Source of the DNA: QQUJ01 sp050287605
GTDB taxonomy: Bacteria > Pseudomonadota > Gammaproteobacteria > QQUJ01
Direction of reading: 5' to 3'
Assembly: GCA_050287605.1 (NCBI GenBank)
Contig: JBNKCG010000037.1
Span: 6,908 to 70,907 of the forward strand
Length of the DNA stretch: 64,000 nt
Within the stretch, counting starts at the first letter, position 1, and the number at the start of each line of letters is the position of its first letter. Below the pieces are notes generated by a model that was not told where the DNA came from, searched no databases, and worked only from the letters and a program-made list of their open reading frames with translations. This document shows, one piece after another, positions 35,962 through 45,700 of the stretch. A program made the position numbers and the translations under genes.

Positions 35962-37368
35962 ATGATCAAAAGCGCTGCCGGTAAACGGCTGTACGTTCTC
36001 GACACCAACGTGCTGATGCACGACCCCGCCGCCATCTTCCGTTTTCAGGAGCACGACGTGTTCCTGCCCATGGTGGTGTTGGAAGAGCTGGATGCCAATA
36101 AACGCGGCACCTCGGAATTGGCGCGCAACGTGCGGCAGGTGAGCCGCTTTCTCGACGATCTGATGAGCGGCGCCAGCAAGGAGGAGATCGACCGCGGATT
36201 AGCGCTCCCCTCCACCATCAACGGCAGCGATCCGGAAGCGCAGCGCGGCAAGCTCTTTTTCCAGACCGAGATCCTCAACTCACCGCTGCCCGACTCCCTG
36301 CCCGGCCACCGCCACGACAACGAAATATTGGCCACCGCCCTGGCATTGCAGAACCAGCGCGACGACGTGGTGGTGCTGGTCTCCAAAGACATCAACCTGC
36401 GCATCAAAGCCTCGGTGCTGGGCGTTCCCGCCGAGGACTACCGCAGCGACCAGGTCCTGGACGACATGGACCTGCTGTTCACCGGCTACGCGCAGCTGGA
36501 GACCGAGTTCTGGGACAACCACGCCAAATCGCTGGAATCTTGGCAGGAGGAGGGACGCAGCTTCTACCGTGTCACCGGTCCCGAGGTCAGCAGCTGGCAT
36601 CCGGCACAATTTGTCTACCTGGAGGACGAGAGCAAGTTTGAAGCCATCGTGCGCCAAACTGAGGGTGAAAGCGCGGTAATCGAAGTGGTCGAGAACTACG
36701 GCCAGCAACAGCACTCGGTGTGGGGCATCAGTGCGCGCAACCGCGAACAGAACTTTGCGATGAACCTGCTCATGGATCCCGAGATCGATTTCGTCTCCCT
36801 GCTGGGTGCCGCCGGTACCGGCAAGACGCTGCTCGCGCTGGCCACCGGCTTGGCGCAGACCTTCGAAGCGAATCGCTACATCGAGATCATCATGACCCGC
36901 GTCACCGTGCCCCTGGGCGAGGACATCGGATTCCTGCCCGGTACCGAGGAGGAGAAGATGACGCCGTGGATGGGAGCGCTGATGGACAACTTGGAGGTGC
37001 TCACCAAGAGCGAGGTGGGCGGCGAGTGGGGACGCTCCGCCACCGCCGATCTGCTGCGCAGCCGCATCAAGATCCGCTCGCTGAACTTCATGCGCGGGCG
37101 CACCTTCCTCAACCGTTTCATCATCCTCGACGAAGCGCAGAACATGACGCCGAAACAGATGAAGACGCTCATCACCCGCGCCGGCCCCGGCACCAAGGTG
37201 GTGTGTCTCGGCAACGTGGCGCAAATCGACACGCCCTACCTCACCGAGACTACCTCGGGACTGACCTACGCGGTGGACCGTTTCAAGCACTGGCCGCACA
37301 GCGGACACATCACGCTGAAACGGGTCGAGCGCTCGCGTTTGGCCGACTACGCATCCGAGGTCTTATAG
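35962..37368 (+). CDS. PIN-PhoH fusion ATPase/ribonuclease (PhoH2 type)
   Basis: PhoH2-type proteins join an RNA-cleaving PIN domain to a PhoH helicase-like ATPase. The 468-residue protein has the first PIN acid in RLYVLDTNVLMHDP (Asp 14) and others in LEELDANKRG and RHDNEILATA, with KDINLRIKA closing the domain near residue 150. The PhoH half has Walker A GAAGTGKTLLALA near residue 282 and Walker B FIILDEAQNMTPKQMK. The fused form is chromosomal here, without the small antitoxin-like PhoAT gene known beside some actinobacterial PhoH2 genes. Confidence 0.93.
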   Translation: MIKSAAGKRLYVLDTNVLMHDPAAIFRFQEHDVFLPMVVLEELDANKRGTSELARNVRQVSRFLDDLMSGASKEEIDRGLALPSTINGSDPEAQRGKLFFQTEILNSPLPDSLPGHRHDNEILATALALQNQRDDVVVLVSKDINLRIKASVLGVPAEDYRSDQVLDDMDLLFTGYAQLETEFWDNHAKSLESWQEEGRSFYRVTGPEVSSWHPAQFVYLEDESKFEAIVRQTEGESAVIEVVENYGQQQHSVWGISARNREQNFAMNLLMDPEIDFVSLLGAAGTGKTLLALATGLAQTFEANRYIEIIMTRVTVPLGEDIGFLPGTEEEKMTPWMGALMDNLEVLTKSEVGGEWGRSATADLLRSRIKIRSLNFMRGRTFLNRFIILDEAQNMTPKQMKTLITRAGPGTKVVCLGNVAQIDTPYLTETTSGLTYAVDRFKHWPHSGHITLKRVERSRLADYASEVL

Positions 37369-37462
37369 GCTCCACGCGCGCTGGCAAGAGGAGGAATCCG
37401 CCCCGGCAGGGATCGGCCCCCCTTCGTCGCCAATAACCACGGAAGGCGCCAGCTAAATATTT

Positions 37463-37477
37463 TCGACTGTCAGTCGA
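37463..37477 (+). promoter_or_regulatory. Short palindrome upstream of the FIST gene
   Basis: TCGACT and AGTCGA flank a GTC centre, about 115 bp before the FIST start codon in a 223-bp gap that otherwise shows no feature. It may be an operator or part of a leader hairpin. Confidence 0.3.
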
Positions 37478-37591
37478 TGAACTCCGATAGGTAGGGCGCA
37501 CCGCTCATGGGTACGTGCGAACCGATCACCGTGGCGACGGGCCATGAACGCCCGCTGACGGCCGAATGTTACTCACACAGGAGGTGAATGG

Positions 37592-38743
37592 ATGGCCCAC
37601 GACAGAATCCGCACAGCGCACACCCGCGCTACCGAGGCCCGCGAAGCAGCACGCGAATTCCACGCCGGTGTCGCCCAACCGGAGATGGCGCTGGTGGTCT
37701 TCTTCTGTTCCAGCAACTACGATCTCGAAGCCCTGGCCGACGAACTCAATCGCCTGTTCGGTGCAGTGCCGTTGGTCGGGTGCACCACGGCCGGCGAGAT
37801 CGGTCCGGCTGGATACATCACCAAAAGTCTCACCGGTGCCAGTTTCCCTGCCAGCACCTGCACCGCGGTGGCGGGACTGTTGGAAGGTCTACAACAATTC
37901 ACACCAGAGTCCGGCCGCGAATTTGCCCAAGAGCTGCTACGTGAACTGGAGGATTGTCGCAATCCAGGCAATACGGGAAGTCCCTTCTCCCTGTTGCTGA
38001 TCGACGGTCTGTCAATCCGCGAAGAGCCCGTAGCCCGCGCCCTTCAGGACGGGTTGGGGCGAATCCCGGTGATCGGCGGTTCAGCCGGCGATGACCTCAA
38101 ATTCGAACGCACGTGGGTATTTCACGGCGGCGCCTTCCATACCGACAGCGCCGTGCTGGCGCTGGTCTGCACTCGTTTTCCCATGACCCTGCTCAAGACC
38201 CAGCACTTCGTCTCCACCGACGAGCGCATGGTGGTAACCGAGGCCGATTCTGCGCGCCGCATCGTTCGCGAAATCAACGGCCTGCCAGCCGCCGAGGAGT
38301 ATGCCCGACTGGTCGGAATGACCCCCGGAAATTTGCAACCGATGCACTACGCCGGTTCGCCAGTGGTGGTTCTGATCGATGGGGCCGACTACGTACGCTC
38401 TATCCAGAGCATCAACGACGACGGCAGTATCACCTTCTACTGTGCCATCGAGGAGGGACTGGTGCTACGCGTTGGGCGTGGTGTCAATCTGCTCGAAGAC
38501 CTGGAAAAGGCGCTGGCGCAGGTGCGCGAAGAGGTAGGCACACCGCAACTGATGTTCACCTGTGACTGCATCCTGCGCAGTTTGGAGATCGATCAGTTGG
38601 GCGAAAAGCAACGTGTCGGAGAGGTACTGCGCAACCACAACGCTATCGGTTTCAGCACCTACGGTGAACAATACGGGGGACTGCACGTCAACCAGACCTT
38701 GACCGGCATCGCCATCGGCGGATTACTCGAGGACGAGGTGTGA
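37592..38743 (+). CDS. FIST-domain sensory protein
   Basis: FIST (N and C) domains are predicted small-ligand sensors that work with histidine kinases, chemoreceptors or diguanylate cyclases. The 383-residue protein starts at ATG 37592, placed 7 nt after AGGAGG. The N-terminal half contains VVFFCSSNYDLEALADELNRLFG and the hallmark VGCTTAGEIGP, then GGSAGDDLKF; the C half has MFTCDCILR and the terminal FSTYGEQYGGLHVNQT. There is no membrane segment, so it is cytoplasmic. It is directly coupled to the histidine kinase that follows. Confidence 0.92.
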   Translation: MAHDRIRTAHTRATEAREAAREFHAGVAQPEMALVVFFCSSNYDLEALADELNRLFGAVPLVGCTTAGEIGPAGYITKSLTGASFPASTCTAVAGLLEGLQQFTPESGREFAQELLRELEDCRNPGNTGSPFSLLLIDGLSIREEPVARALQDGLGRIPVIGGSAGDDLKFERTWVFHGGAFHTDSAVLALVCTRFPMTLLKTQHFVSTDERMVVTEADSARRIVREINGLPAAEEYARLVGMTPGNLQPMHYAGSPVVVLIDGADYVRSIQSINDDGSITFYCAIEEGLVLRVGRGVNLLEDLEKALAQVREEVGTPQLMFTCDCILRSLEIDQLGEKQRVGEVLRNHNAIGFSTYGEQYGGLHVNQTLTGIAIGGLLEDEV

Positions 38744-38745
38744 TC

Positions 38746-39873
38746 ATGGAACGAGAGGACAACGAAGCGGCCATGCACGGTGAGATCGCGCGCCTCAACA
38801 AGATCATCAACGCACTCATGAACCGCGCGGAGCGCGACATGACCGCGCAGGGTTCCGACTTCGGGCTGTTTCAAACCACCATCGTTTTGGAAGGCCAGGT
38901 ACGCAATCGCACCCGGGAGTTGGAGGCTGCACTGCGCGAAAACGAAGAGATGACCCGCGCCCTGCGCAACACCAAGGAACGTCTGGAACGGGAAAAAGAG
39001 GAGCAGCGTCAACTGCTGAACAAGCTTGAGGAGGCGCACACTCAGTTGCTCCAGTCGGAGAAACTGGCTTCCATCGGTCAGCTTGCGGCCGGCGTCGCCC
39101 ACGAAATCAACAACCCCATTGCCTTCGTCAACTCCAACCTGAACACTCTCAGCAAAGATATCGCTGGGCTGATGCAACTCGTCGACGCCTACGAGGCGTG
39201 TGAAGCGGCATTGGGGGACAAACCCGAACTTCTGGCCCCGCTGCAGGCGATCAAGCAGCAAGTGGACATCGAATTCATACGCGGCGACATCCTCAGCCTC
39301 ATCGACGAATCTATCGACGGCACCCAGCGGGTACGACGCATCGTGAGCGACTTGCGCGACTTCTCGCGCCCAGGCGATCAGGAGTGGCACGAAGTCGATC
39401 TGCATCAGGGCATCGATAGCACCCTCAACGTGGTGCGCAACGAGATCAAACACAAGGCTGACGTCATCCTGGAGTACGGCGAACTGCCGCCGGTGAAATG
39501 CCTGCCGTCGCAGCTCAACCAGGTATTTATGAATCTACTGGTCAATGCCTCCCAGGCCATCCCGGAACGCGGAACCATCACCATCCGCACCCGGTGCGAA
39601 CGCGACCAAGTCGCCGTCGAGATCGCCGACACTGGCTCGGGGATGTCGCCCGAGGTCATGGCCAAGGTATTCGACCCGTTCTACACCACCAAGCCGGTGG
39701 GCAAGGGTACCGGACTGGGCCTTTCGGTCTCCTACGGCATCATCGAACGACACGGCGGACACATCGATGTGCAGAGCGTTCCCGGAAGCGGAACCACCTT
39801 CACAGTCTGGCTACCTGTGGAGCCGGCGGCGTCTCGGGAAAACCAAGCCACGGCAGGAAGGGGGGAAATTTAG
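38746..39873 (+). CDS. Soluble sensor histidine kinase partnered with FIST protein
   Basis: A 375-residue kinase with no transmembrane segment. Residues 1-110 are charged and coiled-coil-like (EGQVRNRTRELEAALRENEEMTRAL). The phosphoacceptor H box is LAAGVAHEINNPIAFVNSN, and the ATPase has the N box NQVFMNLLVNASQAI, G1 IADTGSGMSPEVM, F box FDPFYTTKPVG and G2 GTGLGLSVSYGI. Translation could instead start at a GTG overlapping the FIST stop. No response regulator lies beside it, so the output is unknown; the FIST protein is the likely input. Confidence 0.93.
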   Translation: MEREDNEAAMHGEIARLNKIINALMNRAERDMTAQGSDFGLFQTTIVLEGQVRNRTRELEAALRENEEMTRALRNTKERLEREKEEQRQLLNKLEEAHTQLLQSEKLASIGQLAAGVAHEINNPIAFVNSNLNTLSKDIAGLMQLVDAYEACEAALGDKPELLAPLQAIKQQVDIEFIRGDILSLIDESIDGTQRVRRIVSDLRDFSRPGDQEWHEVDLHQGIDSTLNVVRNEIKHKADVILEYGELPPVKCLPSQLNQVFMNLLVNASQAIPERGTITIRTRCERDQVAVEIADTGSGMSPEVMAKVFDPFYTTKPVGKGTGLGLSVSYGIIERHGGHIDVQSVPGSGTTFTVWLPVEPAASRENQATAGRGEI

Positions 39874-40073
39874 CGAACACGCAACCAGCGAACCAAAGAC
39901 CACTCGCCACAAAGCACGTGAAATACCAACGCGTGAGCACCCGAAAGAATCCTCACTCCCACGCAATCTGGGATATGCATGGCATTGGCGTCCCTGGCTA
40001 CGGGATCAAATCCGGCCGGACGATGGCGTTGGTGTTTCGACCAGCCCTCAAGAAATAGGAAAACGAGTTAGCC

Positions 40074-40134
40074 CGAATCCGTATTCTCAACTTCGCGCAC
40101 TTACGTGCGACTCGTGGCTACGGATTTCGCTTTT
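40074..40134 (+). other. Nested hairpin after the FIST-kinase pair
   Basis: AATCCGTA (40076-40083) pairs with TACGGATT (40119-40126), enclosing a small CGCAC/GTGCG hairpin, and is followed by TCGCTTTT. It lies in the 294-bp non-coding gap between the kinase and the convergent PerM-type gene and could serve as a terminator. Confidence 0.4.
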
Positions 40135-40167
40135 ACCAAATGCAAAGCCCTGCGCACCGCTGATGCC

Positions 40168-41247
40168 TCAGGTTCCATCCGCCACCGTCGGCGCCTCACC
40201 AGGCACTCGTGGCCACGCATGCAGCACCGCCTGAACCAATGTTGCCAGCGGAATCGCGAAGAACACGCCCCAGAACCCCCACACCCCGCCGAACACGAGC
40301 ACGGCGGTAATGATGGCGACCGGGTGCAGATTGACCACTTCCGAGAACAGCAACGGTACCAGCAGACTGCCGTCCAGGCCCTGGATCACCAGGTAGGCAA
40401 GCATCAGGTACCAAAAATCGGGCGTCAGGCCCCACTGCGAATAGGCCACCAGGGTCACCGGAAACGTCACCACCACCGCGCCCACGTAGGGGACCAACAC
40501 CGAGATGCCGACGACGAAACTCAGCAACGCCGCGAATTTGAGCCCCATGACGGTGAAGGTGATGTAGCAGGCCACCCACACCACCAGGATTTCCCAGAAT
40601 TTGCCGCGGATGTAGTTACCGATCTGCAGATCGACCTCTTCCCACACCTGATTCGCCAATCCGCGTGCTCGCGGCATGTAGCCGCTGATCCAGACGATGA
40701 TCTTCTCCTTGTCTTTCAACAAAAAGAACACCAACAGCGGCATCAGCACCAGATAGACCAGCAGCGTGAACAGCCCAATGATGGAGGCCAGCGAATAGGA
40801 GAGCATGCGCTGGCCCCAGTTAGCGAGTTCGCCGCGCACGTGACCCAGCACCGCGTTGATCTCGGACTCGGAAATGATCTGCGGGTAGGCCTGCGGGAGA
40901 CGCAACAACGCCTTCTGGCCCTCGTTGATCATGACGGGCAGGTCCTGCACCAGTTGCGTCAACTGCCGCGACAGCAGCGGCAGCAATCCGAACAGGGTAA
41001 TGACCAGCAGCGCGAGAAACGCTGTGTAGACCAGGATGACCGTCGGCAAGCGCAACGCCCCGCGACGCACCAGCAGACCCACCACACCCTCCAGCAGGTA
41101 GGCAATGATGATGCTGGCGATGAGGGGTGCGATCATGGTGCCGAACACCAGCACGATGCCGAAGCCCACCACCAGCAGAAACGCCAGCATCATCGCCTCG
41201 GGGTTCGAGAGGTGGCGGGCGTACCAGTTGCGCAGTATCTCAAGCAT
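40168..41247 (-). CDS. AI-2E/PerM family membrane protein
   Basis: A 359-residue integral membrane protein of the AI-2E exporter/PerM family with about eight helices. Characteristic parts are the N-terminal helix pair (MMLAFLLVVGFGIVLVFGTMIAPLIASIIIAYLLEG), the periplasmic loop (LPQAYPQIISESEINAVLGHV), LVLMPLLVFFLLKDKE, and the conserved C-terminal WGFWGVFFAIPLATLVQAVL. Family members include the AI-2 exporter TqsA and Na+/H+ antiporters, so the substrate is open. The start is uncertain: ATG at 41247 overlaps the preceding gene by 8 nt; ATG at 41259 is an alternative. Confidence 0.88.
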   Translation of the reverse strand: MLEILRNWYARHLSNPEAMMLAFLLVVGFGIVLVFGTMIAPLIASIIIAYLLEGVVGLLVRRGALRLPTVILVYTAFLALLVITLFGLLPLLSRQLTQLVQDLPVMINEGQKALLRLPQAYPQIISESEINAVLGHVRGELANWGQRMLSYSLASIIGLFTLLVYLVLMPLLVFFLLKDKEKIIVWISGYMPRARGLANQVWEEVDLQIGNYIRGKFWEILVVWVACYITFTVMGLKFAALLSFVVGISVLVPYVGAVVVTFPVTLVAYSQWGLTPDFWYLMLAYLVIQGLDGSLLVPLLFSEVVNLHPVAIITAVLVFGGVWGFWGVFFAIPLATLVQAVLHAWPRVPGEAPTVADGT

Positions 41248-41611
41248 TGCGGGGAGCATCTTTATCGGTTTGATAACGCTGGTAGTGGTCGGCGAACAAC
41301 GCCTCGAGATCGTCGATGACCGCGACGGCATCGCGCCCCTGCAGCGTATGCTCCGCCAACAAACCGGCCGCACGGTGCAGCAGCGCCTGCGCCTCGATCA
41401 TGGGATAGGTACTGCGCAGACGGCGCAGCGCAGCGACGACGGTTTCGTGGGCGGGCCGCTCCAGCGCGACCGGTTCTTCGTGCGGTGCCGAATCGTCAAT
41501 TGCCACTCCCGCGCGGTCGGCGAGGAACTCGGCCAGCACCAGCAACGTCTCCCGATCGCGTGCTTCGAGGAGGCGAAAGCGAGCCAGCAGTCGATCTTCG
41601 GCGTCCGTCAC
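41240..41611 (-). CDS. Small protein of unknown function upstream of PerM-type gene
   Basis: A 123-residue soluble protein starting at GTG (MTDAEDRLLARFRLLEARDRETLLVLAEFLADRAG). It appears all-helical and rich in Leu, Ala and Arg, with a middle block YPMIEAQALLHRAAGLLAEHTLQGRDAVAVIDDLEALF. I do not recognise a family. It lies between the LysR gene (65 nt) and the AI-2E family gene, whose start it overlaps, so the three are probably one transcript and this protein may support the transporter. Confidence 0.7.
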   Translation of the reverse strand: MTDAEDRLLARFRLLEARDRETLLVLAEFLADRAGVAIDDSAPHEEPVALERPAHETVVAALRRLRSTYPMIEAQALLHRAAGLLAEHTLQGRDAVAVIDDLEALFADHYQRYQTDKDAPRNA

Positions 41612-41676
41612 TCGTCAACACCTCTGCAGCCGCGACCAGCGGCAGATCAGCGAACGGCAGACTATGCGATACGTCA

Positions 41677-42588
41677 TCAGGCGCGGTCGTTGGGGTGTTC
41701 TTCGCAATAGCGCTGGGCGAACTCGTGCAGTTTGTCCATCACGCGATGCCGGAACTGCTGTTTCTGATGCACGAAAGAAAACTCGCGCTCCAGGGGTGGA
41801 TCGAGGGGAATCACCCGCAGCGTCCCCAACTGCACCTCTTTGTGCAGCGTGGCACGCGAGATGATCGACACCCCCATGCCCGCCTCCACCGCGCCCTTGA
41901 TCGCCTCGGGATTGCCCAACTCGATGGAGATGTTGAGACTGCCAGGGTCGCGGCCGCATTTCTCCAGATAATTGGCGATCACCTCGCGGGTACCGGAACC
42001 CTCCTCGCGGGCGATGAACGGATAGTCCAACAGATCGCCGATCTTGAGCTTGCGCGAATCGGCCAGGGCATGATCGGGCGGCAGGATCACCACCAGCTGA
42101 TCGACGCGGCACACCTCCACCGCGAGATTCTTGTTGGCCACCGGCCCTTCCACCACACCGAGATCGATGGTGTTGCCCTCGACCATCGAGACGATGCCTT
42201 CGGTGTTGCTCACCTTGAGCTGGATACTGACCTCGGGGTAGTGGCGTTTGAAGTCGCCCAGCAGCGCGGGCAGCATGTACTCGGCGATGGTGGTGCTGGC
42301 GCCGATGGTGAGCACGCCGCTGAGATCGCCGGTCATCTCGCGTACCGAGTTGTCCATCTCCGTATAGAGTTCGAAGATGCGATCGGCATAACGATGCACC
42401 AGCTTGCCCGCCTCGGTGAGGCTGATGCGGTTGTGGGTGCGATCGAACAGGCGGGTGCCGAAGTACTCCTCCAACTGGCGCACCTGAAAGGTCACCGCCG
42501 GTTGGGTCATGTGGAGCGTTTCGGCCGCCTTGGTGAAGCTCAACAACCGCGCAACGGTGCGAAAAACCTGTAGCCGTCGATCCGCCAT
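41677..42588 (-). CDS. LysR-family transcriptional regulator, CysL-like
   Basis: The 303-residue protein starts MADRRLQVFRTVARLLSFTKAAETL after AGGACGG. The winged helix-turn-helix (LHMTQPAVTFQVRQLEEYFGTRLFDRTHNRISLTEAG) fills residues 1-65; the effector domain has the GNTIDLGVVEGPV and FIAREEGSGTREVI segments typical of the CysL/CbbR side of the family. Targets cannot be named: no sulfite or carbon-fixation genes lie nearby. Downstream genes run in the same direction. Confidence 0.88.
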   Translation of the reverse strand: MADRRLQVFRTVARLLSFTKAAETLHMTQPAVTFQVRQLEEYFGTRLFDRTHNRISLTEAGKLVHRYADRIFELYTEMDNSVREMTGDLSGVLTIGASTTIAEYMLPALLGDFKRHYPEVSIQLKVSNTEGIVSMVEGNTIDLGVVEGPVANKNLAVEVCRVDQLVVILPPDHALADSRKLKIGDLLDYPFIAREEGSGTREVIANYLEKCGRDPGSLNISIELGNPEAIKGAVEAGMGVSIISRATLHKEVQLGTLRVIPLDPPLEREFSFVHQKQQFRHRVMDKLHEFAQRYCEEHPNDRA

Positions 42589-42650
42589 AGTCCGTCCTGT
42601 CTCCGCAACCCCGTCAGACGACACATCGGACCTGTTCGCGACGCAGCGTG

Positions 42651-42682
42651 TGCGGGGTCTGTTTCTTATATCAGACCCCGCA
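42651..42682 (-). terminator. Hairpin between RND pump and LysR gene
   Basis: An 11-bp perfect stem (TGCGGGGTCTG at 42651-42661, CAGACCCCGCA at 42672-42682) with a 10-nt AT-rich loop lies about 50 bp after the RND stop on the minus strand. It lacks a T-run, so it is a structural barrier or mRNA-end stabiliser rather than a clear intrinsic terminator. Confidence 0.45.
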
Positions 42683-42729
42683 TGGTATCAACTATCCTGA
42701 TCCTCCAAAAGACGACCTTATCACGTGGC

Positions 42730-45700
42730 TCACTCGCCATCACCTACGTAGCTGCGCTGCATGGCGGCGTAATACATGATGGGGATCACCACCAGGGTGA
42801 GCAGCGTCGAGACCAGGATGCCGAAGATCAGCGCGATGGCCAGCCCGTTGAAAATGGGGTCATCGAGAATGAAGAACGCACCCAACATGGCCGCCAGCGC
42901 CGTCAGCACGATGGGACGCGCGCGCACAGCGCCTGCGCGGATCACCGCTTCGGCAAACTCGACGCCACGTGCCAGCTCCTGGTTGACGAAATCCACCAGC
43001 AAGATGGAGTTGCGCACGATGATGCCCGCCAATGCGATCATGCCGATCATCGAGGTGGCGGTGAACTGCGCCCCGAGCAGCGCATGGCCGGGCAGCACAC
43101 CGATCACGGTCAGCGGGATGGGCGCCATGATGATCAGGGGTACCAAGTAGGAGCGAAACTGTGCCACGACCAGCAGGTAGATCAACACCAAGCCGACGGA
43201 GTAGGCAATGCCCATGTCGCGGAAGGTCTCGTAGGTCACCTGCCACTCGCCGTCCCACTTGACACTGTAGCGATACGGGTTGTCCGGCTGGGCGATGAGG
43301 TGCTGGGGCAACAACCCGACGCCTTCGATGGGATCTTGCATCAGATCGGCGTAGATGCTGAACATCCCGTAGAGCGGGCTGTCGAGCTTGCCCGCCAGAT
43401 CACCGGTGACGAACACCACCGGCAGCAGATCCTTGTGGTAGACCACCTGCTCGCGCTGCCCCGATACCACCTCCACCACCTCGCCCAGCGGCACCAGCGC
43501 CCCGCTGCGGCTGCGTAGCCGCAGGTCCAGCAGCGACGCCAGCGCAGCCTTGTCGGCCACCGGGAACTCCAGACGCACCGGGATGGGGTACTTGGCTTTG
43601 GTGTCGTGCAGGTAGGTCACATCTTCACCGCCCAGCGCCGCGCTGGCCGCTGCCACCACATCCTGCTGGGCGATCCCCAGGTGCGCCGCGCGCTGGCGGT
43701 CGACGCGCAGCACCCATTTGGGCGCCGCGGTCTCGATACTGTCGTCCACATCCACGACGTCCGGCGTGGCGCTGAAGCGCTTGCGCAGTTCACGCGCCAC
43801 CGCCACCTGACCGCTGTATTCCGGTCCATAGACCTCGGCCACCAACGGCGACATCACCGGCGGCCCGGGCGGCACCTCCACCACCTTGACGTTGGCGCCC
43901 ATGCGCTCGCCGATGGCGGCTAACGGTCCGCGCACCGCCAACGCGATCTCGTGACTCTTGCGGTGACGCTGGGATTTGTCCACCAGGTTGACCTGGATAT
44001 CGCCCACGTTGGCACCGCGCCGCAGATAGTATTGGCGCACCAGACCGTTGAAACTGATGGGCGAGGCGGTACCCACGTAGGCCTGGAAATCGGTCACCTC
44101 CGGCACCTTGGCGATCTCGGCGCCCAGTTCGGTCAGCACTGCGGCAGTGCGTTCGACGGCGGTGCCTTCGGGCATGTCCACCACCACCTGAAACTCCGAC
44201 TTGTTGTCGAAGGGCAGCATCTTCAACACCACCCATTCGACCACCGCCATCCCTCCCGACAGCGCGATGAGCACTACCATGGCCAGGGCCAGCAGCCGGC
44301 GCCGGCGGCGCCCCTTTTCGGCATCCAGAAACGGACCCACCAGGCGCTGGAACAGGCCGTAGAGCTGCGGCTGCTCCTCCTCGCCGTGCGCGTTGTGGGA
44401 GTGGGCCTGGTGGCGCAGCATGCGGTGCGTAAACCACGGCGTCACCACAAAGGCCACCGCCAGCGAGATCAGCATACCGGCGCTGGCATTGATGGGGATG
44501 GGGCTCATGTAGGGCCCCATCAGGCCGGTGACGAAGGCCATGGGCAGCAGCGCCGCGATCACCGTGAAGGTGGCGAGAATGGTGGGGCCGCCCACCTCGT
44601 CCACGGCAATGGGGATGGCCTCGATCAACGACTTGTCGCCCATGGCCCAGTGGCGATGAATGTTCTCCACTACCACGATGGCGTCGTCCACCAGGATGCC
44701 GATGGAGAAGATCAGCGCGAACAGCGAGACGCGGTTGAGGGTGAAACCCCACGCCCACGAGGCGAACAGCGTAGCCGCCAAGGTGATCACCACCGCGCTG
44801 CCCACCACGACGGCTTCGCGCCGCCCCAGGGTGAACAGCACCAGCAGCACCACCGAGGCGGTGGCGAAGATCAGCTTCTTGATCAGCGTCTTCGCCTTGT
44901 CGTCGGCGGTGGCGCCGTAGTTGCGCGTGACCGTGGCGTGTATCCCCTCGGGAATAAAGGTGCCGCGCAGCGCCTCGAAACGCTGGATCACCTGGTCGGC
45001 AATGGTGACGGCGTTGGTGCCGGGCTTCTTGGCCACGGCAATGCTAACCGCTGGGAAAGTGCCCTGTTCGGCGATCCCCTTCGCTGCGGCAGCCGGCCCG
45101 GTGCCGAACCAGACGTACTGCTCGGGCTGATCGGGACCCAGGGTCACCTCGGCCACGTCTTCCAGGTAGACGGGCGCATCGCCGTGCATTCCCACGATGA
45201 GCCGCGCGACCTCCAGGGGAGTGGAGAGAAACTGCCCCGCCTGCACCGTGATTTCGCGGTCGTCCGCCACCAAGGCGCCCGATTCGGCGGAGCGGTTGGC
45301 ACCGCCCAAGGCCTGGCGCAGGTCGTCGAGGCTGACGTTCAAGCCGGCCATGCGCTGCGGATCGAACTCCACGTGCACCACCCGGTCGGGACCGCCGATG
45401 GAGTCGATGTCGCGCGTGCCGGGGACGCGCTTGAGTTCCGCCTCGATGGCGTGGGCGACGCGCAGCAGGTCGTCGGCACCACGGTTGGGATCGTCGGTCC
45501 ACAAGGTACCGGCGACGATGGGCACGTCGTCGATGCCCACGGGCTTGATGATGGGCTGCCCCACGCCGAGGTTGGCGGGCAGCCAATCCTGATTGGAGTA
45601 GATGGCGTTGTAGAGGCGGACGATGGAGCGGGTGCGGTCCTCCCCCACCACGAACTGGATACTCAGCACCGCCTGACCGGGGCGCGACAGCGAATAGATG

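Noticed and set aside
39880..39930. Possible third copy of the CACAAAG-type inverted repeat after the histidine kinase
   Set aside because: Only a short CCACAAAGCACG stretch resembles the element at 31583-31698, and I found no convincing opposite arm.
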